A stretch of DNA of 64,000 nt, from assembly GCF_007671675.1 (NCBI RefSeq), contig NZ_VCGW01000002.1, positions 620,001 through 684,000 on the forward strand, in the 5' to 3' direction. Each line of letters starts with the position of its first letter. Within the stretch, counting starts at the first letter, position 1. This stretch comes from Marinobacter maritimus. Its GTDB lineage: Bacteria > Pseudomonadota > Gammaproteobacteria > Pseudomonadales > Oleiphilaceae. Made by a program: the position numbers and the translations under genes. The notes beneath the pieces were generated by a model. That model saw only the letters and a list, made by a program, of their open reading frames with translations, did not search any database and was not told the origin of the DNA. Of the stretch, positions 39,795 to 47,465 are shown piece after piece.

Positions 39795-40289
39795 GTGAAC
39801 AATCATGAGCATGTTCTGGTGGCACTCAGGCGTGTTATCCGGGCAACGGACCTTCACTCCAAGCGCCTTAGCAAAAATGCCGGACTCACCGGCCCGCAAC
39901 TGTTAATCATGAGAACAATCCGGGATCTGGGAGAGGTGACTATAGGCACGATCGCCGATAAGGTCAGCCTCAGCCAGGCCACGGTTACGACCATCCTCGA
40001 TCGCCTTGAGCACCGACAGCTGGTCTATCGTGTTCGCAGTACGCAGGACAAACGAAAGGTTCACGCGCATCTGACCGAGGGTGGGGCAGACATACTGTCT
40101 CGCGCACCGAATCCCCTGCAGGAGGATTTCATAAAGAAATTCCAGAGCCTTCATGAGTGGGAACAGAATATGATTCTGGCGTCCCTTCAGCGCGTGGCCA
40201 ACATGATGGATGCAGACGACATTGATGCTTCGCCGGTTCTGGATGTAGGCCCGGTATTGAAGGACGATGGCTGGAAAGAAAAAGCCTGA
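39795..40289 (+). CDS. MarR family transcriptional regulator
   Basis: A 164-residue winged-helix regulator. HTH residues 45-80 (IGTIADKVSLSQATVTTILD) are followed by the wing with STQDKRKVHAHLTEGG, the D-x-R-like motif of MarR proteins. The start is GTG 39795 with GGAG ten bases upstream; the nearby ATG is out of frame. The general look is close to EctR-like MarR proteins of halophiles, but no ectoine genes are here. Neighbours are the divergent liv operon and convergent lon. Ligand and targets unknown. Confidence 0.85.
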   Translation: MNNHEHVLVALRRVIRATDLHSKRLSKNAGLTGPQLLIMRTIRDLGEVTIGTIADKVSLSQATVTTILDRLEHRQLVYRVRSTQDKRKVHAHLTEGGADILSRAPNPLQEDFIKKFQSLHEWEQNMILASLQRVANMMDADDIDASPVLDVGPVLKDDGWKEKA

Positions 40290-40308
40290 GCCTTTTCTTC
40301 CCTCCGGT

Positions 40309-42759
40309 TCAGTGTACCGACGAGCCCGTTCTGGGCTTGTTGCCGAAGCACACCTGGAACACATCGTTGTAATGTCGGGCGAAGTTAACGGTCAAGCCTT
40401 CCGTGAGGTAGTCCGGCAGCTCCTCGTAATCTCCGCGGTTCGCTTCTGGCAGAATCAGATTGCTGATTTTCTGCCGGCGGGCAGCGATGACTTTCTCGCG
40501 TATGCCGCCCACAGGCAGAACCTGTCCGGTGAGCGTTAACTCACCAGTCATTGCGGTATTTTGCTGAGGCGCCTCACGCCGGGCGATAGAAAGCAGGGCA
40601 GTGGCCATGGTGACGCCTGCGCTGGGGCCGTCTTTGGGCGTAGCGCCCTCCGGTACATGGAGATGCACGAAGGACTTGTCGAAAAAGCCGGGGTCGCCTT
40701 TGAATCGTTTCAGGTTGGAGGAAACGTAGCTGTAAGCGATTTCTGCAGACTCTTTCATGACATCGCCAAGCTGGCCGGTCAGTTTGAATCCGCGCTGGCT
40801 GGTGTGAACCCGTGTGGCTTCCATGCTAAGCGTTGCACCGCCCATGGCGGTCCAGGCGAGCCCGGTAACCACTCCGACACCTTTGAGCGCTTTCTCTTTC
40901 CGGAACGTGGGTTGTCCGAGGTATTCCTGCAGATCGGATACACCTACTTTTATCGGCTCATCCGGTGCTTCCAGAAGTTTTACGATGCCCTTACGCATGA
41001 CTTTGTGTAGCAGCTTTTCCAGGTTCCGGACACCGGCTTCGCGGGCATAGCCTTCTATAACCTGCCGCATGGCGGCGTCGGTAATGTTGAACTGTTTCTT
41101 CAGAAGCCCCGCCCGCTTAAGCAAACGCGGCAGGAGGTGATGCTTGGCGATGGCAAGCTTTTCCTCACCAATATAGCCAGACAGGCGGATAACATCCATG
41201 CGGTCCAGTAGCGGCCTGGGAATGGTGTCAAGCTGGTTGGCCGTGCAAATGAAGAGCACTTTGGACAGGTCCATACGGACATCCAGGTAGTGATCCAGAA
41301 ACTCCTTGTTCTGTTCCGGATCCAGAGTTTCCAGAAGGGCAGAGGCCGGGTCGCCCTGATAGGACGCACCAATCTTGTCGATTTCATCAAGCATGATGAC
41401 CGGATTGGCTACTTTGGTATCTTTCAGCGCTTGCACAAACTTGCCTGGCATGGCGCCAATATAGGTGCGCCTATGACCTTTGATTTCCGCCTCATCACGC
41501 ATGCCGCCAACGCTGAACCGGAAAAATTTGCGGCCCAGCGCATCCGCCACTGAGTGGCCAATAGAGGTTTTGCCGACGCCCGGAGGACCAACTAACAGAA
41601 GGATTGAGCCGCTAACTTCGCCTTTGAATGACCCTTCTGCCAGGAACTCGATAATCCGGTCTTTCACATCGCCCAGGCCGTCGTGATCCCGGTCGAGGAT
41701 ACGGCGAGCCTCCGCCAGATCAAAGTGGTCTTCGGAATGCTGGCCCCAGGGCACCTGAGTCAGCCAGTCGAGATAGTTGCGGGTAACGCCATATTCCGGC
41801 GAGCCCTGCTCCAGAATGCGCAGTTTCTGCAACTCATCGTCGAAGCGCTCCTGCACCGCCTCGGGAGGGTTCAGCTCTGCCATTTGGTTTTCAAAGCGTT
41901 CGGCATCGGCCGTTTTATCGTCTTTCGACATACCCAGCTCACGCTGGATCACTTTCAGCTGCTCTTTCAGGAAGAAGTCGCGCTGGTGTTTTTGCACCTT
42001 TTCATTTACTTCTTCGCTGATTTCAGACTGTAAACGCGCCACTTCCAGCTCTTTGCGCATCAGCAGAAGCACTTTTTCCATGCGCGGAAGCAGGGGTACT
42101 GTGTCCAGAACGCTTTGCAACTCAGGGCCGGGCGCGCTGGTCATGGAGGCGCCAAAATCGGTCAGCGGAGAGCTGTCTTCCGGGCCAAAACGCGAGAGGT
42201 ACTGTTTTACTTCCTCGCCATACAGAGGGTTGGTGCGAAGGAGCTCTTTGATCGCGCTGATGATGGCCAGAGTGTAGGCTTTGGTTTCATCTGCATCTTC
42301 CTCAGGCTCCTGCGGATACTCGACCTCTACCAGATACGGCGGCTTCCGGCGTAACCATTGCACAATCCGGAAGCGCTGCAGGCCTTGGGCAATAAACTGA
42401 ACATTGCCGTCTTTATTCTGAGCATGATGAATGCGCACAGCGCAGCCAACGGTCGCCAGTTCGTTGCTCGCCGGCACGCTTTGGCCAGGCTGATGGTCAT
42501 CGACAAAGCAGATCCCGAGCATTTTGTGGTCGGTTTCGCTTACGCGCTTGAGCGTCTCCTGCCAGGGGTTCTGATTGACCACAACCGGCTGTACCTGCGC
42601 CGGGAAAAACGGGCGATTTGATACGGGCAGTACATACATGCGCTTCGGCAACGATTGTTGAGGCAGGGCCAGCTCTTTGCTGTGTTCGTTTTTGCCAATG
42701 TATTCAGTGACGTCTTCCTCGAGTTCTTCCAGTGGGTCTTTGTCGCTGTCGTAGTTCAT
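40309..42759 (-). CDS. Lon family ATP-dependent protease (AsrA/Lon2-like)
   Basis: An 816-residue AAA+ serine protease. The N-terminal substrate domain (from RMYVLPVSNRPFFPAQVQP), Walker A GPPGVGKTS, Walker B VIMLDEIDKIG, and a protease domain with catalytic Ser in PKDGPSAG and Lys in GGIREKVIAA are present. The N-terminus resembles the second Lon of Pseudomonas (AsrA) more than canonical Lon, and the neighbours are not clpX or hupB, so a separate lon probably exists elsewhere. The frame is open upstream; ATG 42759 follows AGGAAG. CTTGAAA occurs upstream on the minus strand, but no sigma-32 -10 was found. Confidence 0.9.
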   Translation of the reverse strand: MNYDSDKDPLEELEEDVTEYIGKNEHSKELALPQQSLPKRMYVLPVSNRPFFPAQVQPVVVNQNPWQETLKRVSETDHKMLGICFVDDHQPGQSVPASNELATVGCAVRIHHAQNKDGNVQFIAQGLQRFRIVQWLRRKPPYLVEVEYPQEPEEDADETKAYTLAIISAIKELLRTNPLYGEEVKQYLSRFGPEDSSPLTDFGASMTSAPGPELQSVLDTVPLLPRMEKVLLLMRKELEVARLQSEISEEVNEKVQKHQRDFFLKEQLKVIQRELGMSKDDKTADAERFENQMAELNPPEAVQERFDDELQKLRILEQGSPEYGVTRNYLDWLTQVPWGQHSEDHFDLAEARRILDRDHDGLGDVKDRIIEFLAEGSFKGEVSGSILLLVGPPGVGKTSIGHSVADALGRKFFRFSVGGMRDEAEIKGHRRTYIGAMPGKFVQALKDTKVANPVIMLDEIDKIGASYQGDPASALLETLDPEQNKEFLDHYLDVRMDLSKVLFICTANQLDTIPRPLLDRMDVIRLSGYIGEEKLAIAKHHLLPRLLKRAGLLKKQFNITDAAMRQVIEGYAREAGVRNLEKLLHKVMRKGIVKLLEAPDEPIKVGVSDLQEYLGQPTFRKEKALKGVGVVTGLAWTAMGGATLSMEATRVHTSQRGFKLTGQLGDVMKESAEIAYSYVSSNLKRFKGDPGFFDKSFVHLHVPEGATPKDGPSAGVTMATALLSIARREAPQQNTAMTGELTLTGQVLPVGGIREKVIAARRQKISNLILPEANRGDYEELPDYLTEGLTVNFARHYNDVFQVCFGNKPRTGSSVH

Positions 42760-42924
42760 GCCGTATCTGCTTCCTGGTATGAGGAGTGGTTCATTACTAA
42801 CTAGAGCCGAAAGCCGCATTTTCAAGCTTGGGTGTTGTAAATGCTCTGGAGTGAAGCTCTTGAATTATTACACCAGGCGCCCCATTAACGCCTTAAACCA
42901 TAATGAACGTTTCAGGTGCCAGAC

Positions 42925-43788
42925 ATGAGCAGTTCTCCCCATATATTTGAAGCTACCATGGAAAATTTCCAACAGGACGTTATGGATGCCTCTGCTTCCA
43001 CGCCCGTACTTGTGGATGTGTGGGCCGAATGGTGTGCACCCTGCAAACAGCTAATGCCACTGCTGGAAAAGCTGGCAAACGAATACGATGGCGCGTTCCG
43101 GCTGGCCAAGGTTAATGCGGATGAGCAGGAGCAGCTCACATCCAGCTTGGGTGTGCGTAGCCTGCCAACCATTATTCTGGTGAAGGATGGCCAGGCGGTT
43201 GACGGTTTTAACGGTGCCTTGCCAGAAAGTGAAATCCGCAAAGTGTTGGAAAAGCACATCGAGCTGCCTGATGAGGCGCCTTACGAGAAAGCCCATCGCA
43301 TCTGGGAAGAGGGCGATATTGAAGGCGCCATGGAAATTCTTTCAGAAATGAACCGGGACGATCCAGAGAACCTCAAGGTGCTGATTGACCTTGCCCAACT
43401 GAAGGCTGAATCCGGTGATCTCGAAACCGCTGAACAGGTTCTGGAAAGTCTGCCGCCGGAGGAGAAGCTGCAACAGCAGGCAAAGCAGTTGGCGGCCAGA
43501 ATAAAGTTCCTCAAGCAGTCGGCGGAGCTGCCACCTGTAAAGGATCTGGAAATGGCTCTGGAACAGGACCCGAAAGACCCGAATGCTTTGCACCTCCTGG
43601 CACTTCACAACGTGCTGGCGGAAAAGAATGCCGAAGCCATGGAGCTGCTGATCCGGCTTATGCAGGTTGACAGCAAATATAAAGATGAAGTGGCCAAAAC
43701 CACACTGGTTGAGCTGTTTGAGAAGCTTGGAAATAACAACCCGGACGTGCGCACCTATCGGCGAAAGCTGTATACACTGATGCATTAA
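42925..43788 (+). CDS. ybbN: Thioredoxin-TPR co-chaperone, YbbN/CnoX family
   Basis: A 287-residue cytoplasmic protein: thioredoxin domain (about 8-112) plus a C-terminal TPR-like helical region (about 115-287). E. coli CnoX (YbbN) is a holdase that protects proteins from chlorine stress and passes them to DnaK and GroEL. Here the redox motif is WCAPCK, an intact CxxC, whereas E. coli YbbN has lost the first Cys. A GTG at 42916 would add three residues; ATG 42925 with CAGGTG is preferred. Divergent from lon, so two proteostasis genes share an upstream region. Confidence 0.9.
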   Translation: MSSSPHIFEATMENFQQDVMDASASTPVLVDVWAEWCAPCKQLMPLLEKLANEYDGAFRLAKVNADEQEQLTSSLGVRSLPTIILVKDGQAVDGFNGALPESEIRKVLEKHIELPDEAPYEKAHRIWEEGDIEGAMEILSEMNRDDPENLKVLIDLAQLKAESGDLETAEQVLESLPPEEKLQQQAKQLAARIKFLKQSAELPPVKDLEMALEQDPKDPNALHLLALHNVLAEKNAEAMELLIRLMQVDSKYKDEVAKTTLVELFEKLGNNNPDVRTYRRKLYTLMH

Positions 43789-43797
43789 TTCCACAAG

Positions 43798-43839
43798 CCG
43801 GAGCGAGGGCGATGCCATTGCGCATGGTTGGCGCTCCGG
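43798..43839 (+). terminator. Nested hairpin after ybbN
   Basis: CCGGAGCG (43798-43805) pairs with CGCTCCGG (43832-43839), with an inner GCCAT/ATGGT stem. No U tract follows, so it is a possible 3'-end stabiliser or Rho-assisted terminator. Confidence 0.4.
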
Positions 43840-43869
43840 GCCAGAGATCTTCGATATATCTATTTTTGC

Positions 43870-43897
43870 TTCACATCGGTAGAGATTCTTTTATAGT
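43870..43897 (+). promoter_or_regulatory. Candidate promoter of the LuxR-type regulator gene
   Basis: TTCACA (43870-43875), 16-base spacer, TATAGT (43892-43897), 54 bases before the ATG. Confidence 0.42.
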
Positions 43898-43951
43898 TTG
43901 GCTTGTTGAAACAGGCAATGTGCTTCCATAAAAAAAAGAACGAGGGATTTC

Positions 43952-45109
43952 ATGGAGTCTCAACCACTGGAGTCTCAACCACTTCATGGGGTATCGAATC
44001 CTCAAGAAGTTCTGCCTAACGAATCTGAGCTGATCCGGTGTCTTTACCAGTCGTTGCAGCATCAGGCTGGCTTCCACGATTTCCTGGTAATGCTGACCTC
44101 GGCCGTTAATGGCTGCGCTGCGCAACTCTCTTTCATCCGCAGGGCGCCGAGAACCATAGAACACATATGGCACGCAGGGCTCTCTGATGAGATGGTAGGC
44201 TGGTACCTGGACAACAACATGATTGAGCATGACGCGGTTACCAATCATGCCATCAACCAGCAGCCAGGTGTGTTCAACTCTGCCTTACCGTTAATTGCAA
44301 ACGGCCCGCCTGGTGATGATTATGGTCGCTGGGAATCTGATCAGAGCATGCTTGATTCGGCATGGCTTGTGGTTGATTCGTCTGCCACACACATCATTCT
44401 GCTTACTGTGCAGCGAACCGTTGCTCAAGGTCGGTATTTCCCTGAGGAGCTTGGTGCCATGAACCGGCTGGTGCCGTTTGTGCGGCAAACTGTCAGTCTG
44501 GCGCAAACCTTTCATCAGCACCCGAGCACGCAGCAGTCGCTATCAGCAATAGCGGAGTTGATTCCCGAGGCGGCCTTTCTTCTGAATAACCGGGGTATGG
44601 TGGTGCTTGCGAACCAGCGCGGAAATCAGTTGCTGGAAGGTGAGCGCTGCCTGACTATGCGCTCCGAGCGTTTGTGTTTTCCGGCTGAAGTCACGCAGAA
44701 GATGTTTTTCCGTGCTATTACACGAGCCTCGGATGCCGCGATAACGGGCGCAGCGGCACGACCGGAAACACTGATTATCAATCGCGACGCCAGGTCACCG
44801 CTGGTAATGACTATCCGGCCTCTTGAGTACAACGAATTGCTCACAGGCGGAGTGCTAATAACGCTGATCGACTCGGATTCGAGAGTATTTCCCAGCGCTG
44901 CCGCGATAGCTGAGTGTTTTGTTCTGTCACCGGTAGAAGCGGAGGTGTGTGAGGATCTTGTTACGGGGCTCAGTCTCAAAGATATTGCCGAAAAACGGTG
45001 TAAAAGCGAGGCTACGATCCGAAGTTATCTTAAGCAGATATTCCATAAAACCGGGCAAACCCGGCAAGGCCAGCTAATCAGTACGATTCTTTCGGCGTTA
45101 TTGCGATAA
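43952..45109 (+). CDS. LuxR-type HTH transcriptional regulator
   Basis: A 385-residue protein. The C-terminal 60 residues form a LuxR/NarL HTH (LSPVEAEVCEDLVTGLSLKDIAEKR, then RSYLKQIFHKTGQTRQGQL). The N-terminal 300 residues contain a weakly PAS-like part (LIPEAAFLLNNRGMVVLANQRG) and no clear acyl-homoserine-lactone domain. The N-terminus has an exact five-residue repeat (ESQPL twice). It is convergent with a large lipoprotein gene. Targets unknown; the ligand, if any, is unknown. Confidence 0.8.
   Translation: MESQPLESQPLHGVSNPQEVLPNESELIRCLYQSLQHQAGFHDFLVMLTSAVNGCAAQLSFIRRAPRTIEHIWHAGLSDEMVGWYLDNNMIEHDAVTNHAINQQPGVFNSALPLIANGPPGDDYGRWESDQSMLDSAWLVVDSSATHIILLTVQRTVAQGRYFPEELGAMNRLVPFVRQTVSLAQTFHQHPSTQQSLSAIAELIPEAAFLLNNRGMVVLANQRGNQLLEGERCLTMRSERLCFPAEVTQKMFFRAITRASDAAITGAAARPETLIINRDARSPLVMTIRPLEYNELLTGGVLITLIDSDSRVFPSAAAIAECFVLSPVEAEVCEDLVTGLSLKDIAEKRCKSEATIRSYLKQIFHKTGQTRQGQLISTILSALLR
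43955..43984 (+). repeat. 15-base tandem duplication inside the LuxR-type gene
   Basis: GAGTCTCAACCACTG followed directly by GAGTCTCAACCACTT, one mismatch in 15, codons 2-6 and 7-11. In-frame slippage product. Confidence 0.9.
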
Positions 45110-45112
45110 TTG

Positions 45113-45146
45113 CGATAAGGCGCGCAATGAAAGACGCGCCCTATCG
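45113..45146. terminator. Hairpin between convergent luxR-type and lipoprotein genes
   Basis: CGATAAGGCGCG pairs with CGCGCCCTATCG (11 of 12, one G-U/A-C position) around an 11-base loop. It sits in the 46-base gap and can act on both transcripts, though T runs are lacking. Confidence 0.55.
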
Positions 45147-45155
45147 TCGGTGACG

Positions 45156-47138
45156 TCAGTTACCGGTCTTTACCAGAACAACCATGCCCAGTTCATCCGG
45201 GTCTTCGTTTGCTTCTGCGTAGCTGAGCGTGAAGACACCAAGAGTGGCGTTTTCGTTGAAAAAACCTTCCATAGTGGTCGTACCACCGCCTTCTCCGCCG
45301 ACTGTCAGGGTGCTTATGCCCGCGCCTCCCAGACTCACGTCGACTGAGAGGTTTTCGGCGGTATCGGTGGCGATGTCAAGATTACCGCCCAGGCCGGTTT
45401 TGCGAACTTCGAAAAACGCGCCGTCAATAGTGCCACTCGTTTCCGATGCCATCGTCAGGAAGGTGTTGAACTTGCTTGACGTCATCAACAGTTCCTCGCC
45501 GGCGTCCAGCTTCATGGACATCAGCAGCATGCGGTACTCGTTGCCCGTAACCGTTGGGGCTGATTCCGGTAGTTTTACCAGCAGCGTTTTGTTGGTTTCA
45601 GCTTCCTGCTGATTGGTGCCGTCGGCTTCAGCGAATACCAGCAGGTCAAAGGTGTCGTTAATGAAACCGTCGGATGGCTCGCCACCGGCTGACGTGATGT
45701 CGCCATCTGCGGTAATGACCATAGGTTGGTTGGTTTCGGCAGTCTCTGTGATGGGGTTGTAGGTGGCGCCCCCTGGTGTCAGGCCTATCAGGTGGCCTGC
45801 GACGGTACCGTAATCGTAATTCCCGGCGCCATCAAAGGTTAATGTATTGATTTCAGTTTGAACCTCAATGATGCCGTTTGTTACCCAGGACTCCAGGAAA
45901 ACCCGACCGAATGTTCCGGTCAGGTCGCTATTGGTAAATGCGGCGGGTTGCCGACTAAAAACTTCCAGTGAACGGAAGGCCTCGTCCCCCAACTTGTTCT
46001 GTGGATCTATAGCGTCTTTGATGTCATCGTTATTGGTATCAACTGTTGCGTATCGCACAGCGGCTTCGTTTGAAATCAGGAAGAACGTGCCAGTATCTGC
46101 GACACGCAAGAGGTTTAAGTTGATGCCAGGAAAGCGCCAACCAAAATCGCCGTCTATGTCCTCTTCAAACTCACCGGCAATCGACAATATGCCGCTGGAG
46201 GTAAGGGTTGCAGGAAAGCTTTCGTCAACCGACTCTGTTTCTGATTCGTAGTAAACGCTGCTTTGGTTCAGTGCATTGCCAGACAGGTTGTAGTAAAAGC
46301 TGTCTTCTGCAAGGTGTGTAATGGTGACGGCGCCGTTTCCGTTATCTGCAAATGTAAACGTGCTGGACCATAGGTCGTTGGCGAAGGTACCAAAGTTGTT
46401 GCTGTCGCTGTCGTGCAATCCGAAAGAGAGTGCAGAGCTGCGATAGTTGCCGGCAATGCCGGAAGCATCCCCTTTGGTAGATGTAACGATAGCGACTTCA
46501 CTTTCAAGAAAATCGCCTAGTTTATCTTCCAGTGCGGTAAAAGCCTGCTCCAGATTGTTTGAGCCTGATAGCGTAAGATCAAACTCCTCTACCCGGCCGG
46601 ATAGCTTTACTACATCGGTTACAGCAAGCTGATCCAGCGCGGCACCCTGGCTGATGAACTTCTGCAGTACAAACTCGGATACTGGTGAAATGTCTACATC
46701 CTGCTCGACCACTTGAGCGCGGAGCGTGTCATTGCTACCGGTAATTCTGACAACAAGGTTGCCCGCAAGATTGACGCCCTGAGGCAGGGTCAGATTGTAG
46801 TCCCCGGTAATCGACGTGGCGGTTGTTGCCAGCACATCACCCACTTGATTGCCGGAATTGTCGACCCGGATCAACTCAACTGTGGCACCACTGATCGGAT
46901 CAAGCCCCGTAATGGCTGCCGCAAGGGGAGAAATGAAGAAGTTCAGTGCCAGTTCGAGCGCGTTTTGCGCCTCGTAATGTGCGACTGCGCCTGCCGGAGC
47001 GGTCGCTGTGCCGGAAATGTCTTGTGAGTTGGCTTGAGGGTTTTGTGCCGAGTTGCTGCTTGATGACCCTCCGCAACCAACAAGCAGTAATGAAGAAGAC
47101 AGCGCGCCTGCTATTGCTATGTGTTTTATTATCTTCAC
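45156..47138 (-). CDS. Large surface lipoprotein of unknown function
   Basis: A 660-residue lipoprotein. The start is GTG 47138: AAGGAG lies six bases before it, and it gives MKIIKHIAIAGALSSSLL then lipobox LLVGC. After Cys comes a Ser/Gly/Asn/Gln-rich linker. The region corresponding to residues 75-150 looks like a carboxypeptidase-regulatory or Ig-like fold (GATVELIRVDNSG, GDYNLTLPQG). The rest is beta-rich with many Thr, Asp and Gly and one calcium-like DTNNDDIKD segment. I do not recognise a family. Few Lys and Arg make it acidic, typical of exported proteins of marine bacteria. It may be controlled by the convergent LuxR-type gene. Confidence 0.75.
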   Translation of the reverse strand: MKIIKHIAIAGALSSSLLLVGCGGSSSSNSAQNPQANSQDISGTATAPAGAVAHYEAQNALELALNFFISPLAAAITGLDPISGATVELIRVDNSGNQVGDVLATTATSITGDYNLTLPQGVNLAGNLVVRITGSNDTLRAQVVEQDVDISPVSEFVLQKFISQGAALDQLAVTDVVKLSGRVEEFDLTLSGSNNLEQAFTALEDKLGDFLESEVAIVTSTKGDASGIAGNYRSSALSFGLHDSDSNNFGTFANDLWSSTFTFADNGNGAVTITHLAEDSFYYNLSGNALNQSSVYYESETESVDESFPATLTSSGILSIAGEFEEDIDGDFGWRFPGINLNLLRVADTGTFFLISNEAAVRYATVDTNNDDIKDAIDPQNKLGDEAFRSLEVFSRQPAAFTNSDLTGTFGRVFLESWVTNGIIEVQTEINTLTFDGAGNYDYGTVAGHLIGLTPGGATYNPITETAETNQPMVITADGDITSAGGEPSDGFINDTFDLLVFAEADGTNQQEAETNKTLLVKLPESAPTVTGNEYRMLLMSMKLDAGEELLMTSSKFNTFLTMASETSGTIDGAFFEVRKTGLGGNLDIATDTAENLSVDVSLGGAGISTLTVGGEGGGTTTMEGFFNENATLGVFTLSYAEANEDPDELGMVVLVKTGN

Positions 47139-47465
47139 CGAAAACTCCTTATGAACCGCCAATGTTGAAGTCGATGAAGCTATCACGTGTTTTTTTTTGC
47201 GCATGCCCCCATATGGGGGTGTTGAGATCGCAAGGCTTGGGGGATGAACTTTAGAGCAGGGCGGGAGCCCGCCAGGGGACTGGCTTTAGCCTGTCCGGTG
47301 GAAGACGCCCGGATATATAAAGAAACACAATTTCACTCTTTTTAACCATTTAGTTCGGGTTCAAGCACTTGTTGTCAGCCCGTGAGGGCTGCCGAAAGTG
47401 AGAAGGCCAGATGAATCCCTCCATCTGGCCTTCCTCTCAAGCTTTATCTTTGTCTGGTTGCAGCC
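47139..47465. other. Lipoprotein gene upstream region with CCCCCATATGGGGG palindrome, and KamA 3' hairpin
   Basis: This 327-base gap contains a perfect 14-base palindrome CCCCCATATGGGGG at 47206-47219, about 70 bases upstream of the lipoprotein start. Other inverted repeats are GGCGGG-AG-CCCGCC near 47257 and CAGCCC-GTGA-GGGCTG near 47378. A 12-bp perfect stem at 47402-47433 (GAAGGCCAGATG / CATCTGGCCTTC) follows the minus-strand radical SAM gene and is its probable terminator, though its U tract is poor. No reading frame is convincing. Confidence 0.6.

Noticed and set aside
39602..39808. 68-codon frame between livK and the MarR gene
   Set aside because: No ribosome site, no similarity, overlaps the regulator start and covers its promoter.
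42760..42924. Sigma-32 promoter for the Lon gene
   Set aside because: A CTTGAAA is present on the minus strand, but no CCCCAT-like -10 occurs at 13-15 bases.
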